Origin: an uncultured Anaerolineae bacterium
GTDB lineage: Bacteria > Chloroflexota > Anaerolineae > Promineifilales > Promineifilaceae
Reading direction: 5' to 3'
DNA length: 36,824 nucleotides
Assembly: GCA_937943625.1 (NCBI GenBank)
Contig: CALEAD010000072.1
Location: 1 to 36,824, forward strand
The stretch's first letter is position 1. Every line of letters starts with the position of its first letter. Below are positions 1 through 8,108 of the stretch, piece by piece. Both the position numbers and the translations under genes were made by a program. The notes beneath the pieces are model-generated. The model saw only the letters and a list, made by a program, of their open reading frames with translations, was not told the DNA's origin and searched no databases.

Positions 1-1
1 C

Positions 2-169
2 CAACTCGCCTACCGCCTCTACGCCATCTGCGAGCGCAAAGGCTGGGCCGACCATGCGCGGGAGTACAACGCCCTGGTCATCTCCTGGAGCAGCGCCCAG
101 GAGCTGGCCATTCAGGCGAAGCAATCTTACCAACAGGGCAAGTTATTCCTGACCACCGACAGACCGTAG
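2..169 (+). CDS. C-terminal end of a probable DUF1156 (COG1743-type) DNA methylase, cut by window edge
   Basis: An open frame enters from the left edge and ends at TAG 167-169, giving 55 residues (start QLAYRLYAICERKGWA, end LFLTTDRP). The stretch around 'RLYAICERKGWADHAREYNALVISW' resembles, from memory, the C-terminus of DUF1156 proteins, which are large adenine-specific DNA methylases often found with DUF499 ATPases and helicases in defence-type loci. No catalytic motif is inside the window, so the family call rests only on this tail. The last six residues and the stop are encoded by a heptamer-phased repeat that starts at 150, so the natural C-terminus may have been changed by the repeat. 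Confidence 0.5.
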   Translation, partial: QLAYRLYAICERKGWADHAREYNALVISWSSAQELAIQAKQSYQQGKLFLTTDRP

Positions 170-207
170 ACTGTAGACCGTAAACTGCAGTCAGCGGTCC
201 GCGGTCA
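150..207. repeat. Heptamer-phased palindromic element, copy 1
   Basis: Sequence in 7-base steps: TGACCAC, CGACAGA, CCGTAGA, CTGTAGA, CCGTAAA, then CTGCAGT, CAGCGGT, CCGCGGT, C. The left arm carries GAC words and the right arm GTC words, so the ends (TGACC / GGTCA) face each other. It overlaps the stop codon of the upstream gene and ends 54 bp before the next start. The right arm runs out into CAAATTTG, as in the copy at 4581-4646. Confidence 0.75.
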
Positions 208-261
208 AATTTGTCAACATTATCTGAATCATGCTTACTCGCTACCGGAAATAAGGTCACT

Positions 262-3120
262 ATGAAACGTCAAATTTTCGCCATTACGCAAAAAGAGTTG
301 AGCAGCTATTTTGGTTCACCGCTGGCGATGATTTTCCTGGGCGCCTTTCTTGCGGTGGTGCTGTTCATTTTCTTCTCTATCGAAACGTTCTTTGCGCGGG
401 GCATTGCCGATATACGGCCGTTGTTCCGCTGGATGCCGGTGTTGCTTATTTTTCTCCTGGCGGCGCTCACCATGCGCCAGTGGAGCGAAGAGCAGCGCTC
501 CGGCAGCCAGGAGCTGCTGCTGACGCTGCCGGTGCCGATGTGGCGCCTGGTGCTGGGCAAATTCCTCGCTGTGATGACCCTGATTGCCCTGGCGCTGGCA
601 CTGACCCTCCCCCTCCCCATCACGGTCAGCTTGCTGGGCAACCTGGATTGGGGACCGGTGATAGGCGGCTACCTGGCGGCGCTGTTGATGGCGGCCGCCT
701 ATGCCGCCATTGGCCTTTTTGTCTCCTCACGCAGTGACAATCAGATTGTGGCGCTCATTCTCACCGTGCTGCTGGGTGGCCTCTTTTACGTGGTGGGCAC
801 GCGCAGCATCACCGACTTTGTCGGTGGTTCGCTGAGCGAAGTTCTCTGGTCTATCGGCACGGGCAGCCGCTTTGAAAGCATTCAGCGGGGCGTTGTTGAC
901 CTGCGTGACCTGGTTTACTACCTGTCGCTGACGCTGATCTTTCTCACGCTGAACACGCTTTCGCTCGATTCGCTGCGCTGGAGCGCGCGGCAAACGCTTT
1001 ACCGCCGGCGCGCCCTGCTTACGGTCGCTCTAATTGTGCTCAACCTCATCATCCTCAATGTCTGGCTCTATCCTTTGCGCGGACTGCGCCTGGATTTGAC
1101 GGCGCAACGGGAGTACAGCCTGTCAGATACGACCAAAGGGCTGCTGGCCAGCTTGCAAGAGCCGCTGCTGATTCGCGCCTATCTGAGTGAGCGCACCCAC
1201 CCGCTGCTGGCGCCGCTGATTCCGCAGGTGCGCGACATGCTGCGTGAGTATGAAATTGCCGGCAACGGCCGTATTACGGCCGAAGTGGTAGACCCCATTG
1301 GCGATACAGAGCTGGAAACAGAGGCCAACCAGACCTATGGCATTCAACCAATGGCGCTGCAAACGAGCGGCCGTTATGAAGCCTCGGTCATCAACGCCTA
1401 CTTCGACATTCTCATCCGCTATGGCGACCAGACAGTCGTGCTCAACTTTCAGGAGCTGGCCGAGTTCGACCTGCTGCCAGACGGCACAACCGAAGTACGG
1501 CTGCGCAATCTGGAATATGACCTGACACGCGGCATCAAGCGCGTGCTCTTTGGCTTTCAGAGCATAGATTCGGTGCTGGCCGCACTGAGTGAGCCGGTGC
1601 AGCTTACCCTTTTTGTCACCCCCGACACCCTACCTGCGGTGTTGGCAGAACCGCTGCGCATTATGCAAACGGTGGCCGGGGATATTGCTGCCAGCGCCAA
1701 TGGCAAGCTGACTTTTTCCGTAGTCAATGTAGATGATCCCAACAGCGGCGTCACGCGGCGCGATTTGCTGACGCAGTTTGGCTTGCAACCATTCCCGGCC
1801 GACCTGTTTGGCACGCAGACTTACTACGCCCACCTGCTGTTGCGCAATAGCGGGCAAACGCAGGTCATGTACCTGACCGGGGCGCGCAGCGAAGCAGACG
1901 CGCGCGCCATGATCGAGGCTGCACTCAAACGCACCGGTGGGGGGTTCCTCAAAGTGGCGGGGGTCTGGTTGCCGTCAACCACCCCCAGCATGGGCGCCTC
2001 GGTACAACCCGTCTCTTCGTTCAACACCATCCAGCGACAGCTTGGCCAGGAGTATACGGTGCGCACGGTAGACCTGGCATCTGGACAGGTTCCCTCAGAT
2101 GTGGACGTGCTAATTGTGGTGCAGCCGCAAAATCTGGACGATCTGGGTCTGTTTGCCATTGACCAGTTTCTCATGCGTGGGGGGGCTGTCATTGTGGCAG
2201 TCAGCCCCTATCAGCTCGTCTATGATGCGTTTCAGAACGGGCTGGCACTGCGGCCAGTTGTCACTGGGGTGGAAGCGCTGCTGGCCCATTACGGGGTGAC
2301 ACTCTCGCCACAATTGGTGCTGGATGAGCAAAATGCGCCCTTCCCGGTACTGACTGCACGCAACATTGGCGGCATTCAAGTGCAGGAGATTCAGGCCATC
2401 AACTATCCGCTTTTTGTAGACGTGCGCGCCGATGGCATGGCCAGGGGAAATCCCATTGTGAGTAATTTGCCGATGGTGACGATGAGCTTTGCCTCACCGG
2501 TGATTGTGGATGAGAGCGCACAGACAGGCCGGGAAACGGCCGTGATCTTGCAATCCAGCCCGCGCTCCTGGACTACTAGCGACACCAACATCCAGCCCAA
2601 CTTTGAGCTGTACCCTGGGCTAGGCTTCCCCGTCACCGGTGAACAACGCGCCTACCCCTTAGCCGTTGCCATTCAGGGCGTCTTTGAGAGCTTTTTTGCC
2701 GACAAGCCCAACCCATTTTTGAACGTGGCGCCGACAGAAGAGAGTGAACCGATGGAGAGTGTGCCGCTCAGCATCATCGAGCGCTCGCCCGCCTCGGCGC
2801 GCCTGCTGGTAATCGGCAGCGCTTCTTTTGCCGACGATTTCACGCTGAACCTGTCTGCGCGTATTGCCGGCGAGCAATACCTGAACAACCTGCAATTTTT
2901 GCAAAACAGCGCCGATTGGGGGGTGGAAGACCTGGATTTGCTCAGCATCCGTGCGCGTGGGCGCGCTTCGCGCGTGCTGCAACCGCTGGCGGAGCGCGAG
3001 CGATCCTTCTGGGAAATTGGTAATTATGTCGTGGCGCTGCTGGCGCTCGTGGGCATTTACTTGACCTGGCGCACTCGCCGCCGCAGCGAACGGCCGATGG
3101 CGCTGATGCCGATCGAGTAG
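262..3120 (+). CDS. Fused ABC-2 permease plus GldG-type auxiliary protein (GldF-GldG fusion)
   Basis: 952 residues. Residues 1 to about 255 form an ABC-2/GldF-like permease with about six membrane segments ('FLGAFLAVVLFIFF', 'WMPVLLIFLLAALTMRQWSEE', 'RSGSQELLLTLPV'). A further membrane segment follows, then a large GldG/ABC_transp_aux-like extracytoplasmic region ('LYPLRGLRLDLTAQREYSLSD' is typical of its start) and a last membrane helix near residues 922-941. In the gliding-motility ABC system GldF and GldG are separate proteins; fusions are common in other phyla, where the role is generally unknown export. ATG 262 was chosen over the upstream TTG at 211 because AAGG lies just before it and the protein then begins directly with the conserved permease. 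DUF4340 and Rieske genes follow. The expected ATPase gene is not next to it inside this window. Confidence 0.85.
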   Translation: MKRQIFAITQKELSSYFGSPLAMIFLGAFLAVVLFIFFSIETFFARGIADIRPLFRWMPVLLIFLLAALTMRQWSEEQRSGSQELLLTLPVPMWRLVLGKFLAVMTLIALALALTLPLPITVSLLGNLDWGPVIGGYLAALLMAAAYAAIGLFVSSRSDNQIVALILTVLLGGLFYVVGTRSITDFVGGSLSEVLWSIGTGSRFESIQRGVVDLRDLVYYLSLTLIFLTLNTLSLDSLRWSARQTLYRRRALLTVALIVLNLIILNVWLYPLRGLRLDLTAQREYSLSDTTKGLLASLQEPLLIRAYLSERTHPLLAPLIPQVRDMLREYEIAGNGRITAEVVDPIGDTELETEANQTYGIQPMALQTSGRYEASVINAYFDILIRYGDQTVVLNFQELAEFDLLPDGTTEVRLRNLEYDLTRGIKRVLFGFQSIDSVLAALSEPVQLTLFVTPDTLPAVLAEPLRIMQTVAGDIAASANGKLTFSVVNVDDPNSGVTRRDLLTQFGLQPFPADLFGTQTYYAHLLLRNSGQTQVMYLTGARSEADARAMIEAALKRTGGGFLKVAGVWLPSTTPSMGASVQPVSSFNTIQRQLGQEYTVRTVDLASGQVPSDVDVLIVVQPQNLDDLGLFAIDQFLMRGGAVIVAVSPYQLVYDAFQNGLALRPVVTGVEALLAHYGVTLSPQLVLDEQNAPFPVLTARNIGGIQVQEIQAINYPLFVDVRADGMARGNPIVSNLPMVTMSFASPVIVDESAQTGRETAVILQSSPRSWTTSDTNIQPNFELYPGLGFPVTGEQRAYPLAVAIQGVFESFFADKPNPFLNVAPTEESEPMESVPLSIIERSPASARLLVIGSASFADDFTLNLSARIAGEQYLNNLQFLQNSADWGVEDLDLLSIRARGRASRVLQPLAERERSFWEIGNYVVALLALVGIYLTWRTRRRSERPMALMPIE

Positions 3121-3125
3121 GGAGA

Positions 3126-3182
3126 GCGGTCTGCCGTCTGCCCACCCCATGAATAAAAAACGTGGTCTGCGGTCTGCGGTCA
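3126..3182. repeat. Heptamer-phased element, copy 2 (direct-repeat form)
   Basis: The left part reads GCGGTCT GCCGTCT GCCCACC and the right part GTGGTCT GCGGTCT GCGGTCA. Both parts are in the same orientation, unlike most other copies, where the arms face each other. It fills the 79-bp gap between the GldFG fusion and the DUF4340 gene and stops 7 bp before that gene's Shine-Dalgarno sequence. Confidence 0.7.
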
Positions 3183-3199
3183 TTTACGAAGGAGGTTCT

Positions 3200-4189
3200 A
3201 TGACACGCACGCAAAAAATTCTAGCCGGGTTATTGGCGCTACAAATTTTGCTTACGGCCGTTGTGTTTTGGCCACGCCAGACGGCTGCCGGCACGGGCGG
3301 CCCGCTGGTGGCTAATCTGGATGTCAGCACGGTGGTGCGCCTGAGCATTAGCGACGACAACGGCAATCGCGTTGAGCTGGCAAAGCAGGCAGGCGCCTGG
3401 GTGATGGCAAATGCGGGGGATTTTCCCGCCGATGGCAACCGCATTGAGCCAGTTTTGCAAAAAATTGCCGACGCCCAGGCAACCAGGGTGGTGGCGAACA
3501 CGGCCGTTGCCCACACCCAGCTACAAGTGGCCGACAATGACTTTCTCCGCCGCGTGACGCTGGAAACAGAGAATGGCACAACGGCAACCTTTTACATGGG
3601 GTCCGCGCCAGGGCCAAACGCCACCCACGTGCGCCGCGCTGGCGAAAATGCCGTCTACCTGGTGAGCAACCTGACGGTGTGGGAGCTGACTACGGCTGCC
3701 AGTTCATGGGTAGACACCACCTACATTCAGCTTGATCGCGGCGCCCTGATGGCCGCCACGCTGGAAAACAGCAACGGCCGTTTCGTGTTCCGCAAACTAG
3801 GCGACGAAGCGTGGACGCTGGAGGGGTTGGCTGAGGGGGAAAGCCTGAATCAGGCCAATCTCAACCTCATTCTGAATCGCTTTGCCACGCTGCGGCTGGT
3901 GCGCCCCCTGGGGCGTGTGCCCGCGCCGGAGTATGACATGGATGCGCCCCGCGCCACGCTGACGCTGGTCAGCGGCGCGAACGAAAGCAGCAGCGTGCAA
4001 ATTGGCGCCGTCCTGGCAGATGGCACCGTGGCGATCAAATGGTCTGGCTCCGACTACTACGTCGCTGTCTCTTCATTCATCACGGAAGAGGCAATTAACT
4101 ATGGCCGGGACGACTTTGTGACCGCGCCACCAGCAGAAGAGAGCCTACCAGAAGAAGAAACGGCGCCGGCAACGGAAGAAGGGGGATAA
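3200..4189 (+). CDS. DUF4340 domain protein, membrane-anchored
   Basis: 329 residues. An N-terminal membrane segment ('ILAGLLALQILLTAVVFW') is followed by a DUF4340-like region with repeated 'LDVSTVVRLSISDDNGNRVELAKQ' and 'GAWVMANAGDFPAD' type strands, then an acidic Pro/Glu-rich tail ('PAEESLPEEETAPATEEGG'). The start is set by AAGGAGGT at 3189-3196, a perfect Shine-Dalgarno, rather than ATG 3149, which lies inside the repeat. DUF4340 proteins usually sit beside GldG-like ABC auxiliary proteins, as here, and are presumed to be periplasmic or extracytoplasmic parts of the same transporter. Function is not established. The stop overlaps the next start by one base (TAATG). Confidence 0.85.
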   Translation: MTRTQKILAGLLALQILLTAVVFWPRQTAAGTGGPLVANLDVSTVVRLSISDDNGNRVELAKQAGAWVMANAGDFPADGNRIEPVLQKIADAQATRVVANTAVAHTQLQVADNDFLRRVTLETENGTTATFYMGSAPGPNATHVRRAGENAVYLVSNLTVWELTTAASSWVDTTYIQLDRGALMAATLENSNGRFVFRKLGDEAWTLEGLAEGESLNQANLNLILNRFATLRLVRPLGRVPAPEYDMDAPRATLTLVSGANESSSVQIGAVLADGTVAIKWSGSDYYVAVSSFITEEAINYGRDDFVTAPPAEESLPEEETAPATEEGG

Positions 4190-4530
4190 TGGGCCTGTTC
4201 AACAAAGCAAAACGAGACGCAGCCGGATTCTGTGCCGCAGCAACGGCCGTTGCCGTGCGCGAAGGGGAGATGACGGCCGTTAAGGTGGCGGAGCAACGGC
4301 TCATTCTCACGCGGCAGCAGGGGGAGGCGCTGGCTTTTAGCGCCCTCTGCCCGCACGCCGCCGCCGACCTGACGCGGGGGGAGCTGCACAACGGCCGTGT
4401 AACCTGCCCGGAGCATGGGTACAAGTTCGACGTGCGCAACGGCCGTATCCTGTACCCCAGCGACGAAACCTATCGCCTGAAGCGATATGAGGTGAAAGAA
4501 GAAGATGGGCAGGTGTGGGTGAAGGTATAG
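4189..4530 (+). CDS. Small Rieske [2Fe-2S] protein
   Basis: 113 residues, one Rieske fold. Cluster ligands are visible as C54-x-H56 ('LCPHAAADL') and C73-x2-H76 ('CPEHGYKFD'), 17 residues apart, as in NirD/ferredoxin-type Rieske proteins. It has no membrane anchor, so it is probably a soluble electron carrier or a redox subunit. It overlaps the DUF4340 stop codon by one base and is very likely co-translated. Why a Rieske protein sits with a GldFG/DUF4340 transporter is unclear. Four ACGGCCGT octamers lie in this 342-bp gene and are read in more than one frame (T-A-V and N-G-R). Confidence 0.88.
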   Translation: MGLFNKAKRDAAGFCAAATAVAVREGEMTAVKVAEQRLILTRQQGEALAFSALCPHAAADLTRGELHNGRVTCPEHGYKFDVRNGRILYPSDETYRLKRYEVKEEDGQVWVKV

Positions 4531-4580
4531 GGCAGTGGGGGTGGGTTCAGTCTCTCTCAAAAAGGTGCCTTACAAATTTC

Positions 4581-4646
4581 TGACCGCAGATGGCCGCCAG
4601 CAGAGCGCCCGCCCCTGGCAAACTCGCGGTCGGCGGGCGGCAGTCA
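4581..4646. repeat. Heptamer-phased palindromic element, copy 3
   Basis: The left arm starts TGACCGC AGATGGC and the right arm ends GCGGTCG GCGGGCG GCAGTCA. The heptamer CAAATTT is present just outside both ends (4573-4579 and 4645-4651), which could be a target duplication or part of the element. It sits in the 153-bp gap between the convergent Rieske and sugar-dehydrogenase genes, where a stem of this kind could also end transcription from both sides. Confidence 0.75.
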
Positions 4647-4683
4647 AATTTGCCAGGGTGCTTTGAACCATGCCGGTATCAGT

Positions 4684-6024
4684 TTACGGCCGTATGCGAT
4701 ACACCCCACCCTGATGATCCAGCAAATAAAGCGCGCCGTCGGCTCCTTCGCCAAAGCTAGAGACATTGCCCGCGCCGCGATAGACCACATTGGCCTGCCA
4801 GGAGCCATCTGGCAGCGGGAACAGGCTCCACACCGTGCCCTGGCAGTAGTCCGCCAGGAAATAGTTGCCGTACAGCGGCAAATCTTCCAGCCCGCGCGCC
4901 ACATACCCGCCCGTAACCGAGCACCCCTGGTCGTGCCCATATTCAAAGATGGGCAGCTCTAGGCCGGTGCGGTCGCAGTCGCTGCGGCGAAAGCAGTGTG
5001 CGCCCTCCATAATGTTCCAGCCGTAATTTTCCCCTCCGGCGCTGCTGGCGGGCTGCCAGTGAATCTCTTCCCACAAATTTTGCCCCACATCGGCAATGAA
5101 CATATCCCCTGTCAGGCGGTCGAAGCTAAAGCGCCAGGGATTGCGCAGACCATAGGCCCAAATTTCGTTGCGCGCGGCATCGTTCAACACGAATGGGTTG
5201 TCAGGGGGAATGGCGTAGCCATCGGGGTTAAAGTCTACGTCCAGGCGCAAAAGTTTGCCCAGCAGCGTGCTCAGGTCCTGGCCAGCGCCCAGGGGGTCAT
5301 TGGCGGCGCCGCCATCGCCCATGCCCACGTATAGATAGCCGTCTGGACCAAACTTAAGCTGACCGCCGTTGTGGTTGGCGTAGGGCTGGCGAATGGTAAG
5401 CAGGATGCGCTCGCTGCCATAGGCGACCAGGTTGGGGTTTTCGGTGCTGACGCGCCACTCACTGATGACGGTGTCGCCGTTGCGATTGGTGTAGTTGACG
5501 AAGAAACGGCCGTTTTCGCCATAGCGCGGGTGGAAGGCCACGCTCAACAAGCCCTGCTCGTTTTGCGTCGAACCAACGCGATCCACAATGTACATGAATG
5601 GCTCTGGCAACACACGGCCGTTTTCGATGATGCGAATTACCCCCTGCTGCTCAGTGACAAAGAGGCGATCATCGCCGGCATGGGTCAGGTAGGTGGGGCG
5701 CACAAAGTTGTAGCTGCTGACGCGCTCCAGGGTGATGCGGGTGACGGGCGCCACAGGGATGGGTGTTTCGGTGGGTGTGGGGGTAATGGTGGGTGTGGCA
5801 GTTTCTGTGGGCGGCACAGGGGTGTTGATGGCAGCCAGGGGCACGGGAGTATGGGTAGCGGTTGAAGGTAAGGTAGGGGTGGGGGGAACGGCCGTTTCCG
5901 TGGGCGTCTCACTGGGGCGTATGGCAATTGGCGCGGTGGCCACAGCCATTGGCTCCCCTGCCCTACCCTGGCAGCTTATTGCTAAAAATAGCAACAAGAG
6001 CAAAGTGATGATTCGTCGTCTCAT
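4684..6024 (-). CDS. PQQ-dependent sugar (glucose/aldose) dehydrogenase-like lipoprotein
   Basis: 446 residues. The N-terminus 'MRRRIITLLLLLFLAISC' is a lipoprotein signal with lipobox Cys18. Residues about 36-92 are a Thr/Pro-rich linker. The rest is a six-bladed propeller of the soluble glucose/aldose dehydrogenase (GSDH, YliI) family, with 'FHPRYGENGRFFVNYT', 'GGQLKFGPDGYLYVGMGDGG' and 'YGLRNPWRFSFD'. Such enzymes oxidise sugars with PQQ, but many homologues have no proven cofactor, so the substrate is open. ATG 6024 is preferred to the upstream start at 6072, because the longer form adds sequence encoded by a repeat and would bury the signal peptide. It would act on the outer face of the cytoplasmic membrane. 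Confidence 0.85.
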   Translation of the reverse strand: MRRRIITLLLLLFLAISCQGRAGEPMAVATAPIAIRPSETPTETAVPPTPTLPSTATHTPVPLAAINTPVPPTETATPTITPTPTETPIPVAPVTRITLERVSSYNFVRPTYLTHAGDDRLFVTEQQGVIRIIENGRVLPEPFMYIVDRVGSTQNEQGLLSVAFHPRYGENGRFFVNYTNRNGDTVISEWRVSTENPNLVAYGSERILLTIRQPYANHNGGQLKFGPDGYLYVGMGDGGAANDPLGAGQDLSTLLGKLLRLDVDFNPDGYAIPPDNPFVLNDAARNEIWAYGLRNPWRFSFDRLTGDMFIADVGQNLWEEIHWQPASSAGGENYGWNIMEGAHCFRRSDCDRTGLELPIFEYGHDQGCSVTGGYVARGLEDLPLYGNYFLADYCQGTVWSLFPLPDGSWQANVVYRGAGNVSSFGEGADGALYLLDHQGGVYRIRP

Positions 6025-6035
6025 ACTGTTTTCAT

Positions 6036-6126
6036 TGACCGCAGACGGCTGACGGCTGACCGCCACTGACAAAATCGCGGTCGGCCAGCGGCTGTCGGCA
6101 ATTGGTCCTTAGCCAGCGGTCGTCGG
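6036..6126. repeat. Heptamer-phased palindromic element, copy 4, running into rfbB
   Basis: The left arm reads TGACCGC AGACGGC TGACGGC TGACCGC. After CACTGACAAAATC the right side reads GCGGTCG GCCAGCG GCTGTCG GCAATTG GTCCTTA GCCAGCG GTCGTCG. The 7-base phase continues across the rfbB stop codon (6109-6111) into its last codons. It fills the gap between rfbB and the sugar dehydrogenase gene, both on the minus strand. Confidence 0.75.
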
Positions 6127-7146
6127 CGCCTCCGCCAGGCGACGGCCGTACTGTGCCTGATAATACGCCAAAAAGTCGCCACTTTTAATTTTTCGCCACC
6201 ACCACTCATTTTCGCGGTACCAGCGCGCCGTCAGGCGAATCGCTTCCTCGGCCGTGTGGCGCGGTTCCCAGCCGAGGGCGCGAATCTTGCCAATGTCCAG
6301 GCTATAGCGGCGATCATGGCCAGGGCGGTCAGCCACGTGGCGGATCAGGCTGCGCGGCGCGCCCAGCTCATCCAGTAAAATCTCTACCATGCGCATATTC
6401 TCTATTTCCACGCCCGTACCAATGTTGTACACCTCCCCCAGCGCACCCTGGTGCAGCACCAGGTCAATCGCCTCGCAATGGTCTAGCACATACTGGTACT
6501 CGCGCATCTGACGGCCGTCGCCATACACGGGCAGCGGCTCGCCATCAATCGCATTTGTGGCAAACAGCGGCACCACCTTTTCTGGATATTGGTAGGGGCC
6601 AATGTTGTTGGAACCGCGCGTAATCGTCACCGGCAAACCATAGGTGACAAAATAGGCATTGACCATCAAGTCGGCGCTGGCCTTGCTGGCGGCATATGGG
6701 CTGCGCGGATCGAGCTTGTCTGTCTCCTTGCTGGAATAGCCAGGGGGGATATGGCCATACACCTCGTCCGTGGAAATCTGGTGGAAGCGTTCCAGACCGA
6801 ATCGCTTCGTTGCTTCTAACAAAACGTATGTGCCGTAGACGCTGGTCTGGATGAAGGCGTCTGGGTCCATGATGGAGCGATCTACGTGCGTTTCCGCGGC
6901 AAAGTTGATGATGGTGTCTATCTCGTACTGCCGGATGGCCTGGGCAACGGCCGTTGCATCACAGATATCCCCTTTCACAAAGCGGTAACGCGGGTCATCG
7001 GCCACAGACAACAAATTATCCAGATTGCCCGCGTAAGTGAGCTTGTCGTAGACCACAACCTGATAGGTGGTGTAGTTGTTGAGCATGTAAGTCACAAAAT
7101 TTGAACCGATGAAGCCGGCGCCGCCAGTGATGAGTAAATTTTTCAT
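6109..7146 (-). CDS. rfbB: dTDP-glucose 4,6-dehydratase
   Basis: 345 residues, full length for the extended short-chain dehydrogenase family. It shows the NAD-binding 'TGGAGFIGSNF' near residue 8, the dehydratase active-site 'STDEVYG' (T126-D127-E128), and Y151-x3-K155 in 'SPYAASKASAD'. 'RGSNNIGPYQYPEK' is the usual substrate-binding signature. It converts dTDP-glucose to dTDP-4-keto-6-deoxyglucose for rhamnose and other deoxysugars of surface glycans. The start is supported by GAGGA a few bases upstream. The other dTDP-rhamnose genes are not in the window. The C-terminal tail 'PTTAG' is encoded by a heptamer-phased repeat, so it is probably not functionally important. Confidence 0.93.
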   Translation of the reverse strand: MKNLLITGGAGFIGSNFVTYMLNNYTTYQVVVYDKLTYAGNLDNLLSVADDPRYRFVKGDICDATAVAQAIRQYEIDTIINFAAETHVDRSIMDPDAFIQTSVYGTYVLLEATKRFGLERFHQISTDEVYGHIPPGYSSKETDKLDPRSPYAASKASADLMVNAYFVTYGLPVTITRGSNNIGPYQYPEKVVPLFATNAIDGEPLPVYGDGRQMREYQYVLDHCEAIDLVLHQGALGEVYNIGTGVEIENMRMVEILLDELGAPRSLIRHVADRPGHDRRYSLDIGKIRALGWEPRHTAEEAIRLTARWYRENEWWWRKIKSGDFLAYYQAQYGRRLAEAPTTAG

Positions 7147-7193
7147 AAAGTTCCTCGCGTGATCAAGATGAATGAGTGGAGAGTGGTTGCTAG

Positions 7194-8108
7194 TTAGGGA
7201 TAGCCACCAGATGGCGGGGGCGGGTAGCCGCCGGCCGGAGGCGTGGGGGAGGGCACAGCGGGCGGCGTGGCGGCAGATGTGGTCGGCGTGGGAGCGCCGC
7301 CGGCTGGCGACGTGGCTGTGACGCCCGGAGCGCTGCGGGTAGGTGTAGGTGTGGCAGCTACCCTGGGCGTGCCCGTAGGCGTGGCGGTCAGGGTTGTCCC
7401 TGGGGCAACGGCCGTTGACGAACCGGTGACTGGGGTAACGGCCGTTGGCATAGCCGTTTCCGTGGGCAGTTCTGGCGCTGTAGGAAACTCTGCGATTGGC
7501 TCCTCCACCGGCGCAGGCGTCGTGAGTGGCTCACCTGTGAGTGGCTCACCCGTGAGCGGCTCACGGCCGTCCCCGGCCAGCACATCACCAAAATTCGGCA
7601 GCGGGTTCGGCTGCACAATCTGCGTCACCTCCAGATACCAGACGCGCGCCGTTGGCGGCTTTTTGCCACAGCCCAGCGGCCCACTGTAGCGGCGCCAAAA
7701 TCCCTCAATCGTCATCGGTGTGCCCTCTGGAATCAGCCGCACAATGGCCTCGTAGCCCAGCGCATCCAACTGGAACGAACCGGAAACCAGCGCCCAGTAG
7801 AAGACGGGGCCGCTACGATGCAGGCAGGAGGGCACGTCGAGAGGGGTAAAGTCCCCATTGACGCGCAGCCGTTGGCCCACAAAGTTGTTGGGGTCGCTGT
7901 TTAATTCGTCAAAGGTCACCAACAGCGGTTGGGCGTCAATGACGAACTGCACACGCGCAGGCGTCGGGCGCGCGGGCTTCATGGCGCGGTTATTGTCCGG
8001 GCGCGCGCGCACAATCAGCAAGGCGATAAGGGTGAGCGCCACCATGACCCCGGCCCACATGAACTGGCGCAGCAGCGGACGGCGGTCTGTTTCGGCAAAG
8101 TCGTTCAT
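7194..8108 (-). CDS. Single-pass membrane protein with Pro/Thr-rich C-terminal half, unknown function
   Basis: 304 residues. There is one membrane helix near residues 15-34 ('MWAGVMVALTLIALLIV'), then about 110 residues of compact sequence beginning 'QPLLVTFDELNSDPNNFVGQRLRVNGDF'. This has the look of a small beta-barrel domain, but I do not recognise the family. The C-terminal half is low-complexity Pro/Thr/Ala, includes the triple repeat GEPLT, and ends 'GGYPPPPSGGYP'. ATG 8108 overlaps the stop of the VWA gene as ATGA, so translation is probably coupled and this is the last gene of the MoxR/VWA row. The longer frame from 8204 only overlaps the VWA gene. Confidence 0.75.
   Translation of the reverse strand: MNDFAETDRRPLLRQFMWAGVMVALTLIALLIVRARPDNNRAMKPARPTPARVQFVIDAQPLLVTFDELNSDPNNFVGQRLRVNGDFTPLDVPSCLHRSGPVFYWALVSGSFQLDALGYEAIVRLIPEGTPMTIEGFWRRYSGPLGCGKKPPTARVWYLEVTQIVQPNPLPNFGDVLAGDGREPLTGEPLTGEPLTTPAPVEEPIAEFPTAPELPTETAMPTAVTPVTGSSTAVAPGTTLTATPTGTPRVAATPTPTRSAPGVTATSPAGGAPTPTTSAATPPAVPSPTPPAGGYPPPPSGGYP
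7522..7566. repeat. Three tandem 15-bp units, each a small palindrome
   Basis: GTGAGTGGCTCACCT, GTGAGTGGCTCACCC and GTGAGCGGCTCACGG follow each other directly. Each unit has GTGAG facing CTCAC around a 3-base loop. They encode the GEPLT triplication in the Pro/Thr-rich protein. Confidence 0.85.

Noticed and set aside
150..207. CRISPR-like reading of the repeated GAC/GTC words
   Set aside because: There are no regular long repeats with unique spacers; units are 7 bases, degenerate and arranged as facing arms, and no cas genes are present.
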